A stretch of DNA of 64,000 nt from Chondrus crispus. Lineage: Eukaryota > Rhodophyta > Florideophyceae > Gigartinales > Gigartinaceae. The DNA is taken from positions 1-64,000 of the forward strand of contig NW_005179136.1 in NCBI RefSeq assembly GCF_000350225.1. The letters run 5' to 3'. A model generated the notes under the pieces. That model was given only the letters and a program-made list of their open reading frames with translations, searched no databases and had not been told where the DNA came from. Shown piece by piece: positions 10,204-19,421 of this stretch. How positions within the stretch are numbered: position 1 is the first letter of the stretch; every line of letters begins with the position of its first letter. A program made the position numbers and the translations under genes.

Positions 10204-11026
10204 GAGCTACAAGTCACAATTCCAGATTCCATTTAACGAGGGAGCATCTTTGTTTCTGAACGAATGTGGGGAGGGGGGCCACCGCCTTTTGGGGACGGGC
10301 TACAAACGGAGCCTCAATGAGAATTTGAATCCTGAATCATTATCTGGCGATGATGAACGCCTTTTAAACCTCTTTCGAAGCTATTTAAAGCGCAAGTACG
10401 ACGGCATGACAGTGCGGGAGGCAGAGCTTGCGTTGGCTACCGTATCTCATTGCATGTTTTGGAAACGTGTAGAATTCCTCTGCGGATCGAGCACACGGAC
10501 CTGCGCATCGTTTTATGATCTTCGTCGCTGTAGTAGGACAAATCGTAGGGTGCGTGCAAGTTGGTGCGTCGCATGCAAAATGGGCGGGAGTCAGGAAGTG
10601 GACTTGGATATCTATTACGGGAGATTGCTGAAGCTCATAAGTTTTGAGGTGGATGTCGAGTCTCAGCTCTCAAGCAGATGGAAGTATTGGCAGGATACCT
10701 ATACGGTCGGTGTTTTCGATTGGATTGCTGGTATGGAAGTTGGAGCGCAGGGCCAAGTGTACAAAAACTGTGAAGCAAGGCATGCATTTTCGGCAACGAC
10801 CGTGGAAGACGTGTCGATCATGCGGCGCCTCATTAGCGTCGTAGATCACATCGTCCCATCAGCTTTACGCCATGAGCCGACGAACAGAAGCAGTTCTACC
10901 TACAGAAGGGGACGGAAGAGATGTTATGTTTTAGACGACAACATTCTCGCGGATGCATTACTGGATGAAAACCAGTTTTCTGAGGATGGGAAAAATCGTG
11001 TTTTGCGTGGGATGAGAGGGAGGTAG
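10187..11026 (+). pseudogene. tnp2-type transposase, C-terminal segment (frame-shifted)
   Basis: The 279-aa frame overlaps the previous one by 17 bp in another phase. It carries the usual tnp2 C-terminal features: a short Cys/Arg-rich stretch (CVACKMGGS), then YYGRLLKLISFEVD, where many tnp2 proteins have a YGxI/L...F.V strand. It ends in a basic tail. The same phase reopens at 11048-11521, beyond a GC-rich stretch. Confidence 0.7.
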
Positions 11027-11521
11027 TGAGAGGAGAGTGCATAGTGTGTGAAGTGCGGGACTAGCTGCCACAGGACGACGGCCAGCATGCGCAGGGCGCG
11101 GCGCGATCGCGAGACGGCGGCGGCGAGCGAGGGGTGGGCGTCGGCGTCGGCGGGGCGCGGCGGTTCGGTCAAGGCCGGGTGGCGCGCGGCGAAGTGCGGG
11201 CCGATCAGGGCGCCGGCGAGCAAGGCGTCGAGGCGGACGATGGACGGCGGCAGCGGCGCGGGCGGGGCGCACGGAGAGGACGGCGGCAAGGGCGTGGGCG
11301 ACGGGGTGGGTGACGGGGTGGGCGAGCGGGCGGGGTGGAGAGGTCGTCGGCGACGAGCAGCAGCTCGGAGGGCGGCTCTTGCGGGTGCGGCGAGGCCAGC
11401 AGCAGCAGCGGGCGCACGGGCGGACGTATATAGTGCCGAGGAACCGAATAAAGAGCAGTGCAAAAACGCCGCAATGCTGATTTATACCGCTTTCGAGGGG
11501 GACGACGGGAGCATAGAGTGA
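11027..11521 (+). other. GC-rich tail of tnp2 locus
   Basis: About 11050-11420 is far more GC-rich than its surroundings. From about 11421 ordinary composition returns in the same frame as the upstream segment and ends at 11521. It could be an inserted or captured GC-rich sequence or simply non-coding DNA. I recognise no protein on either strand. Confidence 0.35.
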
Positions 11522-12982
11522 GCGTGATATCGGTGTCTTTGGAGTCCTATTGAGTGCTCAGAACAAAACAGAAGGAGGAGCAGACAGCCAAGCGCGCGGC
11601 ATTCAGAAGCTACGTTTCCCTGTCATTTAGGGGTGTCAAAAGGGAGGTCCCTTGGATAGGCCGGGGAGCGTGACATGAGCGTAAGTACAACAAGGAATGA
11701 TCCCGTCGCCATCACATTCAACTTGCTGGAAATTACTTGACTGCATTCCAAGGCAATCATCCATACAGTGCAATAATTCCAAAGAATGATCAAATTACAC
11801 CCAAAAATAATTTCAATTTTCTTGTAGGGCGAGCTGGTACGGATTTCATACTGCGCGGCATCACTTGAGAAATTAATTGGGCTCACCTGATGCCGCCGCC
11901 GCGTTAGGGGCCGGGATGACGAGCGCGCCCAAGCTCATGTGGGCCGCTAAGGAAACCTCCTCTTCTCCGCACACAGGACACTGCAACTGGCCACTCAACC
12001 CGCACGCCTCTCATGGTTACCCTACTCCATCTACAGCACAATCCTATTGTGCACAATCTCACCACCTGCTCCCCACTTTCCAATGACATGGTCTACAAGC
12101 GCCCATCAGAGTTCGAAATGGACAGTGTCAGAGATGCTTTAGACCTCTCCAGTCCCGCGGTGATGAATCAACCCAAATAAGGGTGAAACGAAAATCCAGC
12201 TCACAAAAAGAGCTGGAAGTGACTTTCGTTTCAGAAATGCTTTGTTTCAAATGCGCCTATTTAACAACCCAACTTTCCCCTACAACAGGGACCACCAGCT
12301 ACGAAAAGCCAATTCAACGATAATCATCTAGAACAAAACAGTTCGAATTCTGCGATGCAGCCACGCAGCCGAGTTCGTCGTAAAGAGAAACCGTGTTGCA
12401 ATTGACAAAGTGTTCAGAACAAGCAGGGTAATCAGGCCACCGTCGGGGAGCCCGACATCAGATGCCTTCGTCTTCCGGGCAAGCAAGGTCGTCGAAATGG
12501 CGGATCTGGCTGTCAGTTGTCGACGCGGGAGGTATTCAACCGCATCTACGCTGAATGGAAGGGTACACCGTACGACAAGACAGAAAACCAGGCACCGCTG
12601 GATTCTGAAACTCACCGTGCAGCGTGTCGCATCATTTGACAGACGCTATACGGGGCGCGCAGCGAGGACCCGAGAGCAACATTCTCTGGATTTGCACTGA
12701 AAAAAGGTGTTGAAACTTGGGAACAATATCCAAATATCTCATGCGTTGGATTTGGCAAATCTGAAGAAGACTCTGGAGCGTCGCATCAATGTCTTTGCGA
12801 AAGCTGTGAACTACTGGGCTGCTGACTGGCTTATCATGGAAGTACTACGCCGTGTCAAAGTCCGATAAAAGTCCAGTGCTAATCTTTCTCATGAGATCTC
12901 TTCAGAAAGTGGTACGGCATCGAGAATCCGCGATGATCTTCATCCAGAGAGAAACACAGTCTAGGGATCTCCTGACGCACCA
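11522..12982. other. No supported gene
   Basis: AT-balanced DNA with short ORFs. A stop-to-stop plus frame of about 58 codons at about 12700-12867, without a good ATG, looks compositionally coding but is unrecognised. No transposon ends were identified. Confidence 0.35.
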
Positions 12983-13210
12983 ATGAGCAATAGCGGGGGT
13001 GAAGACGAATCCGGCTACGAACAAGCTCCAGTGGCTCCCTGCGGGGACCGGCGCAGGAATGTGAAAAGGAAGCGTCCCAGCCCTGTATTCTCAAGCGAAG
13101 AGGACGAAGACGAGGAATACCTCACGGCTCTCCGAGTTATCGAGAAGCGCAAGTGCCGAAAGCGTGAGGCCAGAAGGCGATTGGAATTGAAATTCGAAGA
13201 CTCTACGTAG
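12983..13210 (+). CDS. Small hypothetical charged protein
   Basis: This is 75 codons starting at ATG 12983. It has a basic patch (RRRNVKRKRPSP, NLS-like), then an acidic run (SSEEDEDEE), then a basic Arg/Lys helix. It looks like a nuclear protein tail, but there is no family match and no clear promoter. It could be the last exon of a larger gene. Confidence 0.3.
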   Translation: MSNSGGEDESGYEQAPVAPCGDRRRNVKRKRPSPVFSSEEDEDEEYLTALRVIEKRKCRKREARRRLELKFEDST

Positions 13211-13768
13211 TGCATGTGTCAGTTCGCCAGTGCTACCTGGACAAAAATTTCTTTAGATGCAAACTAGCATGCATTAAAACAAGTTTTGATAACGTCCACG
13301 TATTGCGAGTAATGGCATAGCGACGAACAGCGGCAGCGCAAGTGGGACTACACGAGGTGCGGCCGTTGCAGCCATGCAAAGTGATGAGGGCGCCGGCAAC
13401 GTGGTGATCTCCTTCCGTTTGGAGGGCAGCGTCCTGCGGCAAGCCAGTGAATTAACCGTCCGTATTGACGACGTGAAATGCGCGAATGAAAGGCACTAGA
13501 CCAGGCCGTCGCTGCTGACAGGCGCCGGCTGCTACGCAGGTCCCGTCGCGACGATTGAGTATCTTGAGGCAGAAGAAGCGGGACCCTGCGCATGGTGCAG
13601 TTGCCGCGCACTGGCAAGCGAGAGTGTGATGCCGGGGGTCGTGACCGTCGGTCAAGCTCGCTGCGAATTGCAGAGAAATTGCTCACCGGCGGGGGCGACA
13701 AGCCAGGGGGCGATGGGCCAGGGGGAACGCCAGGAATTACAGTCGTAAAACCTTGCTAGATTCCAGCA
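13211..13768. other. No supported gene
   Basis: Moderately GC-rich. Minus-strand frames of 60-117 codons have no motif. It may be decayed upstream sequence of the aminotransferase fragment that follows. Confidence 0.3.
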
Positions 13769-14077
13769 ATGACTATTCTTAAAGGCCTTGGTTGGGCCAT
13801 GACGACGGCCTTCACTGTTATGTTACCTCACCTTTCTGGGCGTGGGGAGCTGATGGATAGAAATCGGGGTGTGCCAGTGTACTCGTCGAAAATGAAGGAA
13901 AGATTAGACACAGCTGAAGCTTCTGGTGTAGAATTCGGGGCGCTACTAATAGAGCCGGTGTTGCAAGGGGCAGGAGGATTGCGTCTGATCGATCCGGCAT
14001 TTCAGCGTGCTTTAGTGGCGGAATGCCGCCCGTGGTGTGTCCGTCATCTTTGACGAAGTATTCACACAGGACGGTCA
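13769..14077 (+). pseudogene. BioA-like (DAPA) aminotransferase fragment
   Basis: The frame from 13769 contains FGALLIEPVLQGAGG and DPAFQRALVAEC. After a +1 shift at about 14031 it continues VSVIFDEVFT. This is the hallmark region of class III PLP aminotransferases of biotin synthesis (adenosylmethionine-8-amino-7-oxononanoate aminotransferase, including bifunctional BIO3-BIO1 proteins), where the Asp of IFDEV contacts PLP. Only about 70 codons are recognisable. The catalytic Lys region and the N-terminal half are absent, so this is a broken host gene or an isolated exon. Confidence 0.65.
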
Positions 14078-14452
14078 AATTTATGATAAATTTAATAAAA
14101 GCAATGATGTGGTTATTTTTGGGGCCAAAAAATGCTGGATTTTTGCCAGCAATGAACGGTGGTCCGTGCTTCATTGGTTCGCAAGCAGCAATCTTTTGCC
14201 AAATTTTAAACCGTTCTCATTCAGCACGGGGATGAGGGGCGTGTCTGGTTCCGGGCAGTGACTGAACCAGAATGTTTTGCTGGAGTGCCAGAGTTGTAAC
14301 GGAAATGTTTTTTTGATACGTTGATGTAGCAAAGTGATGTGCTATTTCGCTGCCTAAAAACGCAGCGCTTGGCCGTGATATCTTTAACCTTCACGTGATC
14401 AAACCAGAATAAGCTCATGCTTTCCTGCGCTAGTACCAGACGCGTGCTTGGA
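14078..14452. other. No supported gene
   Basis: AT-rich DNA after the aminotransferase fragment. It contains a small inverted repeat (GCTGG...CCAGC around 14132-14150). Confidence 0.3.
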
Positions 14453-14540
14453 CCCTTTCACGTTTTCCCAATCCATCGAATCCTCTCTCCCCCTCCGTTT
14501 TCCTTTCCTTCCCGACTTTGCTCATCCTGTGTTCCTACTG
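14453..14540 (+). promoter_or_regulatory. Pyrimidine-rich leader before 657-aa gene
   Basis: A long C/T-rich stretch (CTCTCTCCCCCTCCG, TTTTCCTTTCCTTCCC) lies directly before the ATG at 14548, with no TATA box evident. This is a common arrangement in TATA-less eukaryotic promoters or 5' UTRs. Confidence 0.45.
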
Positions 14541-14547
14541 AGGCGCC

Positions 14548-16521
14548 ATGACCCCGCCAAGAAGGTCTGGGCAGAAACCCGCTGAGTCAGGCAATCAGCG
14601 AGGGCGCTCATCTGCAAAGTCTAACAGCCGAGCGCCTGGAGCCCAGGTTCCCGCGGAACGCCGGTCATCCCCTAGTGTTGCGGCCAAAGCTACCCCCGCG
14701 CCAGCTAGACAGGAAACCCGTCGGGTTTCAAGTAATACGGTCAGGACGCCCCGAGGCAGTCCGCCATCTGACACGTGCTCGCTTCCCGTTCGAAGTCAGG
14801 GAAGCGGCCCGTCCGATGCAGCACATTGGCGTTCGGGCAAGCGCAAGCGCGGCATCGGCTCGTCTCCGGGTGAAGACTTTTCCCTTTTGTTCGGGGATGG
14901 AGATCAAGGCGAGGAAGATGAACACCCAGAACGCAAACGGGCGAAGCGTCGGTTGTTCGAGCTCCATGGACGCGAGCCAGAGGAGGACGTCGACGACATT
15001 GTGCAGGCTAGTGCAGCAGAGATGTACGAAGTCGCCCAAACTCCAGTTGTGAAAGACGTCATCGTTCCCACGCGTCGTGAGTCCGTGGCAGGTTCCTTGC
15101 CGAGTCAGCCACGGGGCTCCAATTTCTCTCGAGAATTTGAGGAAGACTCTAACCACGGAGTACTTCGAGTCATGCGGGAACTGCATGCTCGTTTGGAGAA
15201 GCAGGTTGCCATTGAAAAGAGGGAAATTCTTGGTGCAATCAAGGCTGTATTTTCTCGTGTCTCCACTTTAGAGAGGACGCTATTACGCTGCCAGGACGCC
15301 GACAACATTGTTCTTCCGAACTCCGCACTGCCGAAGTCGAGAAAAGCAGCCGAGAAGGCCTCTTTGATCGACCTCCTCAGGCCTATGGAGGACATATTTG
15401 GAGGGAAATTCATGTGCATTATCTTTACAAGAGCGCTGATAAATTGCACCATGAGAGTTCTTCCTCAGAGAAAGGAAGCGATGGAATCTTTTGAAGGTGG
15501 GAGTCGTGACTCACAATCTGAGAAGCTTCGCTTGAACGTCAATAGTTCCGAAGTGTTGGGGTTCGGGCTTTTACTTGTCGAGGTCCTTTTGTGGAAAAGG
15601 GACCCAGGCGAGGAGAAAACCGAGGAGCTGCTGGGTACGAAGCAAGCCCGTCAGTATCTGGTCCTGCGAAAGGCTTGGGGAAAGAGCTTGATTGCAAATG
15701 CAATGAACAACCCGAGTATTGGGACGAAGTCACTCGAAATGGTACATCCGAACATCCGCGGGAAGCTGAAGACCGCTGAGAAACCTTTTTGGCTGAGGCC
15801 GGGCTACATAAGAATGATCACAGTCGAGTCTTTCTTCAACGAAGAATTTGTTTCAACGGCCATCAAGAAGGCCCGGCGTGTGGCTCGGCGTCGAAGCGAC
15901 AAGATGGTGGAAGATGAGCGAATTGGATTCATCAAGGACGAAGACATTAGGGTTGAGATCGTTCGCCGCGTTTTCAAGATGGGTAATCAGTTTCTGAACA
16001 AGTCCAGGGAGCTTGGGCGGAAATCCTTCATTCAAAACTTCTCATATGTTTTCCAAAGTGAAGTGGGAGTCTCATTCCAGTATGAGAATCCACCCCGCCT
16101 GCACATGAACCTCCAAGATATCCCAGACGGAACCTGTCGTACTGCTATGAAGTCGGTCGCTGAGGTGAACCCCATCAATGGGATAGCGTGGAAGAAGCTG
16201 CTTTCTGAAAGTGAACCCTTCGTATTCATCGCTATGTATGATGTTGAGACGAAAGACAAGGATGGAAGGAAGGAGATTCGAGAAATTGTTATCCGACTCA
16301 ATGCCATGCACGTCGCCTTGAAGTTCTTGGTTGCTTTTACCAGGTGCGGCAGTGATGAAGACCTGCATTCAATATCCAAGGAATCCTTTCGTGTGATTTA
16401 CATGACTGCTGTCCTGTTCCGGGAGGTCATGCTGATGAAGGTGATTGAGTCGAGGGGTGCATTTTCTGGAAACGAGCAGATGTTGCATGAAGCGGATAGC
16501 CAGGATCAGCATATTGATTAA
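14548..16521 (+). CDS. 657-aa protein of unknown function, nuclear-looking
   Basis: A long intact frame starting at ATG 14548, after a pyrimidine-rich leader. Residues 1-125 are basic and Ser/Pro-rich with NLS-like clusters (SGKRKRG, ERKRAKRR). Residues about 200-245 form a likely coiled coil (VMRELHARLEKQVAIEKREI). The remaining roughly 400 residues look globular. I recognise no family. A TAA at 16519-16521 ends the frame, but the same phase stays open for 91 more codons to 16797 and encodes a plausible acidic tail. It is the left boundary gene of the 14.5-27.8 kb island and is convergent with the 498-aa gene. Confidence 0.7.
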   Translation: MTPPRRSGQKPAESGNQRGRSSAKSNSRAPGAQVPAERRSSPSVAAKATPAPARQETRRVSSNTVRTPRGSPPSDTCSLPVRSQGSGPSDAAHWRSGKRKRGIGSSPGEDFSLLFGDGDQGEEDEHPERKRAKRRLFELHGREPEEDVDDIVQASAAEMYEVAQTPVVKDVIVPTRRESVAGSLPSQPRGSNFSREFEEDSNHGVLRVMRELHARLEKQVAIEKREILGAIKAVFSRVSTLERTLLRCQDADNIVLPNSALPKSRKAAEKASLIDLLRPMEDIFGGKFMCIIFTRALINCTMRVLPQRKEAMESFEGGSRDSQSEKLRLNVNSSEVLGFGLLLVEVLLWKRDPGEEKTEELLGTKQARQYLVLRKAWGKSLIANAMNNPSIGTKSLEMVHPNIRGKLKTAEKPFWLRPGYIRMITVESFFNEEFVSTAIKKARRVARRRSDKMVEDERIGFIKDEDIRVEIVRRVFKMGNQFLNKSRELGRKSFIQNFSYVFQSEVGVSFQYENPPRLHMNLQDIPDGTCRTAMKSVAEVNPINGIAWKKLLSESEPFVFIAMYDVETKDKDGRKEIREIVIRLNAMHVALKFLVAFTRCGSDEDLHSISKESFRVIYMTAVLFREVMLMKVIESRGAFSGNEQMLHEADSQDQHID

Positions 16522-16797
16522 AGGCGGTCGCGACTGAGATCACTCTATTCAGAACTTTTGACGGAAGGACAGGGAGAAAGGCGGGGTGAGCTTCCACAGC
16601 AACTCTCCAGTATTTTGAAGGAGAAGCTGGTGATGTCCGTGGATATGTACAACTCCGTACACGATCCCCCGGTACGATCAAATTCACATCACAAGGATAA
16701 TGATGATCTGAGCGCGGTGGACGGTGACGATGAAATCCAGACGAATCAAGTCGAAGACGATGACGATGTATTCATAGTCCAAGACTTCGATTTATAG
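16522..16797 (+). CDS. In-frame extension of the 657-aa gene (acidic tail)
   Basis: After the TAA at 16519 the same reading phase is open for 91 codons to a TAG at 16795-16797. Its composition is protein-like: a Gln/Leu/Lys helix, then DDLSAVDGDDEIQTN and VEDDDDVFIVQDFDL. The TAA is therefore a possible late nonsense mutation, a removed intron segment or a readthrough stop. Alternatively this is fortuitously open DNA. Confidence 0.4.
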   Translation, partial: RRSRLRSLYSELLTEGQGERRGELPQQLSSILKEKLVMSVDMYNSVHDPPVRSNSHHKDNDDLSAVDGDDEIQTNQVEDDDDVFIVQDFDL

Positions 16798-16890
16798 GGG
16801 GTCGTATTTCATGTGATTGTGATACTTCTTAGTTCATCGAAGTGATAAATGAGTAAAGCGGGAGACTACTGTAGCATGAATGAATTGAGT

Positions 16891-18387
16891 TTACTTAAAG
16901 AGGTCCAGAACTTTGGCAACATTGATGAATTGCTTCACATGTGCAGAGCATTTGATAGAGAGGAATGGGATGTGCACTTGAAGTACTCCTAGTACGTCGC
17001 TGCAATTTACATAAGCAAATATAGATTGACAAGGACTGGATTGAAGATTCCATCGCAGGTAGAACGACTGCTTCCGGTCGGATGGTCCGCTCACCACGTT
17101 TTCAGCACCCATTATCTTGGAAATGCGTTCTTGGAAGTGGAGCTCAGATAGTCTTATGGCTTCCAGTGGATGGGAGTAGGTCTTCTCTATGGAATCCCAA
17201 GTGCAATCCCGACGAAATACAACGTGCCGTTGTTCATCCTCGTCATCCCTTATAACAGCAAGAGAATCTCCAATTGTCATATAGCACGGGTCAGAAAGAG
17301 ATTCGGTGTTGGGACCGGCCATACAGCCTATCACTCTGGCAGATACATAATTGTCGGTACCTTTTTCCAGCCTTTTTGCGATGATCACGTCTCTGACAAC
17401 TTGCGGTGATGCTGGTCCGAGTGCTTCTGACAAGTCTAGGAAGCTCCTAAAGTATATACTCGTCTCCTTCACAACTGATTTCCTCCACATATAATCTTCC
17501 GGAAGAATAGAAAGCTTTGTTTGTAGCTGAGTTTTGACTCTTTCGGATATGGAATCAAACTGGAGCAATGTGCAGTCTGCTCGCGCCTTAAATGAGTATT
17601 GCACAAACCATTTCGTCCCACGAGTCATTTCACCCGGGGTAGGACGTGTCGGCGTCTTGAGTAACCAATGCTCTAGACGCAACGAAATAAACTTAAGAGG
17701 AATATTGGAGCCCCCAGCAGAAGTGAGGAGCGGGTTCTGAGTCCATAGCGCAGTCGTAATAGAGGATTGCTGTCCTTTCACTTCTTCGTCAAGGTACTGA
17801 AGGCGTCTGGAAAGGGCATTTAGCTGGCGTGTATCTTTGATTGTCTTCTGGTCAAGTGACACATTCGTCGTATGGTTGAGCTTCCTGCATTTTTCTACCA
17901 TGGAACTACCTGGAGCATAGTCGATATCATCTACATCCATCGCTCCGCTTGCCATGCCTGAGCTTGCGGTGATATCAAATCGCACGGATGTATCTTTGAG
18001 TCTCCAGCTAAACTTTTGTCCATCTTGTACAAACTCGTTACCCTCCTTGAAAGTCACCTTGCTTTTACATGCCCTGAATCCAAACGCAGCCTTGTATTGA
18101 ATAGTCCCCTTGAGCACCTCTCCTCGATCGTCATGAAAGTAGTTGAGATTAATGGCTGTTGCTGGGAACCATGCCTTACTTTCTTCTTCATTCTCCAAGG
18201 TATAGTAGACCTCTATATCACTCCCGAATTGGAGGCCATTGAAAAGATCTGATACCATTATCAACTGGTGGATGGTATCGTCCTCTGTTAATTTCCCTTG
18301 GAAAGTGATACTTGAGAAATTTGTTTGAAATATATACCGAAGACTAAAGAGTTGGGGTAACCATTCGAACGTAGTCAGTATATACAT
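16891..18387 (-). CDS. 498-aa protein, tentative Tudor/Agenet-like N-terminal domain
   Basis: An intact minus-strand frame. Residues about 45-140 show alternating beta-type segments (GSDIEVYYTLENE, AWFPATAINL, GTIQYKAAFGF) reminiscent of Tudor or Agenet modules that bind modified histones, but this is pattern resemblance only. The middle has a low-complexity Asp/Met linker and a possible coiled coil (LSRRLQYLDEEVKGQQ). The C-terminal 300 residues are unassigned. It is convergent with the 657-aa gene (about 95 bp apart) and lies downstream of the dioxygenase-like gene on the same strand. Function unknown. Confidence 0.65.
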   Translation of the reverse strand: MYILTTFEWLPQLFSLRYIFQTNFSSITFQGKLTEDDTIHQLIMVSDLFNGLQFGSDIEVYYTLENEEESKAWFPATAINLNYFHDDRGEVLKGTIQYKAAFGFRACKSKVTFKEGNEFVQDGQKFSWRLKDTSVRFDITASSGMASGAMDVDDIDYAPGSSMVEKCRKLNHTTNVSLDQKTIKDTRQLNALSRRLQYLDEEVKGQQSSITTALWTQNPLLTSAGGSNIPLKFISLRLEHWLLKTPTRPTPGEMTRGTKWFVQYSFKARADCTLLQFDSISERVKTQLQTKLSILPEDYMWRKSVVKETSIYFRSFLDLSEALGPASPQVVRDVIIAKRLEKGTDNYVSARVIGCMAGPNTESLSDPCYMTIGDSLAVIRDDEDEQRHVVFRRDCTWDSIEKTYSHPLEAIRLSELHFQERISKIMGAENVVSGPSDRKQSFYLRWNLQSSPCQSIFAYVNCSDVLGVLQVHIPFLSIKCSAHVKQFINVAKVLDLFK

Positions 18388-18524
18388 ATATATATCATCA
18401 ATGTGAAATCACCATTTTCGTAACGGTCACATTTATGAATCACAGCTCTGCTCAGAGTCTAAGTCCCATGGGACTTGCACGCGCACTTTTCCAGTAGGGC
18501 ATGGGCTACAAATCTACCTACATT
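18388..18524 (-). promoter_or_regulatory. Upstream region of 498-aa gene
   Basis: AT-rich with a TATATATA stretch (18381-18395) immediately 5' of the chosen start. It is a possible core promoter, but it may be too close, so a TSS within the tandem repeats is possible. Confidence 0.3.
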
Positions 18525-18733
18525 TTCCAGTCCAGAATGCTTTGCCAGTCAGTCATGTGTCATTGAATAACTGTCCTTTTAATCATAGTTGCCACAGTCT
18601 GGAATGCTTGGACAGTAACTCAGGTGTCATGGAATGACTGTTCTTTTAATCACAGTTGCCACAGTCCGGAAGACTTTGACTGTAACTCATGTCTCATTGA
18701 ATGACTGTTCTTTTAATCATAGTTGCCACACTG
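18525..18733. repeat. ~68-bp tandem repeat, three copies
   Basis: Three diverged units share CAGTC.GGAATGCTT, GTCAT.GAAT(A/G)ACTGT and CTTTTAATCA(T/C)AGTTGCCAC. They lie upstream of the 498-aa gene, where they could act as repeated regulatory sites. There is no coding potential. Confidence 0.8.
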
Positions 18734-19421
18734 GTAAGTGCAACAGGCCTATGGTAAAATGACCCCCAACGCTCCCCCCTTTATAAATGAAATAGGAGAA
18801 AACGCGTGGGTCCCAGGACGGAGACCCCAACATGAACAATCTAATTGGACCCGTATCCGCGTTTTGCATTGCAATCCCACCAATTGATCTTAAGCTACTT
18901 AGTGTTACCGTTACTTTAAGCTTTCACTGATGTAAAAAGGAGTCACTATCTATCTGAGTAAACGTGGTCGTTTTTGGAGACTCCTTTGTATATCAGTGAG
19001 CAGTTCTAGATTGGTGACTGAGACAATGTGGATGTATTTATTCCCCTACCTCTTCTATCTCCCCGAGACAATATGTAAAGGGCAATAAGCCAGTTGTTCC
19101 CTTTCAAGAGGGGTGTGAAGCTGCTTTATGCTCTATAGACATATTGTTATTGAAAAAGGGAGCAAAACCAGCGCAGAAATCCCTTTAGCGGTTCGAGTGA
19201 AGTTTTACTTCGTGGCATCTGTGTACGTGTACGCTAGAGTACAAGGTGGTCTACTACAACATCTCATATTGGAAATGGATTAATCAAGGATACAAGATGA
19301 TTCACTCGTGCAATGAAGAAAGAAGTGTCACCACAGAGTGATGATGACACTGTTCTCGCTATTGAAAGTATGAACTACCTAGTACCTATGCTTGGATGTC
19401 GTCCTCCTTAGTACCCTTCAC
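18734..19421. other. Intergenic, no supported gene
   Basis: Between the 498-aa gene's upstream repeats and the 3' end of the dioxygenase-like gene. There is a short inverted repeat of an AAAGGAGTC motif (AAAAAGGAGTCA...TGACTCCTTT-like) near 18935-18990. Otherwise featureless. Confidence 0.4.

Noticed and set aside
10924..11463. 179-codon minus-strand Pro/Ala-rich ORF
   Set aside because: Found only in a GC-rich patch opposite the tnp2 C-terminus; no motif.
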